Assembly: GCA_037952775.1 (NCBI GenBank) | Contig: JBANAY010000003.1 | Span: 1,922,001-1,986,000, forward strand | Length of the DNA stretch: 64,000 bases | From: Clonostachys chloroleuca | Lineage: Eukaryota; Ascomycota; Sordariomycetes; Hypocreales; Bionectriaceae | Direction of reading: 5' to 3' | In this document: in pieces, positions 60,301 to 64,000 of the stretch | How the letters are laid out: each line of letters begins with the position of its first letter | Position numbering within the stretch: position 1 is the first letter of the stretch | Notes under the pieces: model-generated | What the model was told of the DNA's origin: nothing | Database searches by the model: none | Seen by the model: the letters and a program-made list of their open reading frames with translations, nothing else | Translations under genes and position numbers: made by a program

Positions 60301-60504
60301 GCCGGAGGCCTTTGGTGAGCAGACAGACGAACGAACACGAGCGAGCTCTGCGCCCATGTACATTTCCAACGAACCTGACGTATCAGACCGTCTATCGTCT
60401 CATCAAGCCATCAGTCAGTCAATCAATTAATGTGTTACCCTTCTGTTGCACAATCCACCACGCACACCCTCAAACAGCTTGCGGCACTGGGCTGGGAGGT
60501 TACA
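57391..60504. other. intergenic, accessory block
   Basis: No gene recognised on either strand despite several overlapping open frames at 57893-58287 and 59068-59446, none with motifs. It contains MITE-like copy C. A short inverted repeat (ATGGCGTC 57713-57720, GACGCCAT 57736-57743) sits in a GC-rich patch. Confidence 0.55.
58720..58956. mobile_element. MITE-like inverted-repeat element, copy C
   Basis: AGTGGCTGGAATAAAACATG (from 58750) is identical to copy B's left arm. The right arm, read in reverse at about 58912-58937, matches at about 18 of 26 positions. Both arms sit about 20-30 nt inside a CAGT end (58720 and 58956), which is how fungal pogo/Fot-type (Tc1-mariner) elements begin. The interior is AT-rich with no transposase. 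Confidence 0.6.
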
Positions 60505-61167
60505 ATGACCAGCCAGCAGCCCGTGATTGAGTACTTCTTCTCTTTCATCTCCCTGTGGTCGTATATTGGCAGCCGACGGCTCCAACTACTGGCACAACAT
60601 CACAATGCGCAAATCATCTACAAGCCCATTGACCTGGCCAGGGTATTCGCTGTCTCGGGCGGTCTGCCTGTGAAAGAGCGCTCCGTCCAGCGCCAAGCAT
60701 ACCGGCTTCTTGAGATGGACCGGTGGACAAACATCAGGGGACTTCCAATTGTGAAGCACCCCAAACACTACCCCGCCGACCCCTCGCTGGCGCACAGAGT
60801 GCTGCTGGCAGCCATCGATGAACTCGGACATGACAATGAGTCGGTCCAGGAATTTGCCCGCCTCGGACTAGATACCGTATGGGCAGACGAGGGCAATATT
60901 GCAGATCCTGAAACTATCATGGAAATTGCCAACGACGCGGGGCTTGATGGCAGTCGGCTTCTGGCACGGGCACAAGAGGAACGTGGGCTGGCGGAGCAGG
61001 AAGAAGCTCTGTCACAAGAGGCCGTTAACAGGAGTCTCTTTGGGGCCCCAACTTACTTTTATCGCGGAGAGCCCTTCTGGGGCCAAGATCGACTGGAGCT
61101 GTTGGATGGGGTGATTCTCAGTGGGAGACCGCCTCTTTTGCTGCCTGGGCCGGAGGCGCTACAATAG
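60505..61167 (+). CDS. DsbA-family 2-hydroxychromene-2-carboxylate isomerase / GST-kappa-like protein
   Basis: Start at the ATG 60505 (MTSQQPVIEYFFSFISLWSY), which places the first strand and the Ser of the kappa-class active site (SFISLWSYIGS) where the family has them. An upstream in-frame ATG at 60430 would add 25 residues of no family character. The product is 220 residues, single exon. Further marks are YKPIDLARVF (substrate-side loop), the helical insert LAHRVLLAAIDE, and the C-terminal NRSLFGAPTYFYRGEPFWGQ, equivalent to the cis-Pro loop and GxDRL motif of HCCA isomerases. No CxxC, so not a disulphide oxidoreductase. The substrate is unknown; neighbours give no clear aromatic-catabolism context. 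Confidence 0.88.
   Translation: MTSQQPVIEYFFSFISLWSYIGSRRLQLLAQHHNAQIIYKPIDLARVFAVSGGLPVKERSVQRQAYRLLEMDRWTNIRGLPIVKHPKHYPADPSLAHRVLLAAIDELGHDNESVQEFARLGLDTVWADEGNIADPETIMEIANDAGLDGSRLLARAQEERGLAEQEEALSQEAVNRSLFGAPTYFYRGEPFWGQDRLELLDGVILSGRPPLLLPGPEALQ

Positions 61168-64000
<2,833 letters not shown>

Overview
The window is nuclear DNA of a filamentous ascomycete (Pezizomycotina, most likely a sordariomycete). Short GT-AG introns of about 52-100 nt with CTAAC/TACTAAC-type branch sites, well-spaced genes on both strands, a CPF-type PNUTS homologue, an Iec3 (INO80) subunit and a patatin-NACHT-ankyrin gene all point there. The species cannot be named from the sequence alone.

0-43.5 kb is mostly a conserved housekeeping block. 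In order: the C-terminal end of an unknown gene; a CYP40-type cyclophilin; D-aminoacyl-tRNA deacylase, divergent from the CCR4-NOT subunit Not3/5; an 8.1 kb stretch with no recognisable gene leading into a small zinc-binding (C2H2-like) protein with a repeated leader; an AT-hook protein; a long coiled-coil protein of Rud3/M-protein-repeat type; a short-chain dehydrogenase; NADP-isocitrate dehydrogenase with a mitochondrial presequence and a second in-frame start; the INO80 subunit Iec3; the Sec1/Munc18 protein Sly1; a PNUTS/Ppn1-like PP1 regulator; and translin.

43.5-60 kb is an accessory block. It holds a small membrane/coiled-coil orphan, an F-box protein, a decayed patatin-NACHT-ankyrin (fungal NLR-type) gene, a multi-spanning CAP10/GT90-type glycosyltransferase, and three related short inverted-repeat elements (MITE-like), one of them inside the first intron of the glycosyltransferase. 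60.5-64 kb carries a DsbA/GST-kappa-like isomerase and the start of a GH2 beta-galactosidase that runs off the window.

Many reading frames that are clearly one gene are broken by one base in a homopolymer run (cyclophilin, Iec3, Ppn1, the orphan, and F-box twice). I read this mainly as indel error in the source assembly. The NLR gene differs: it also has several in-frame stops caused by substitutions, so it looks genuinely dead. No rRNA, tRNA, CRISPR array or intact transposase gene was recognised.
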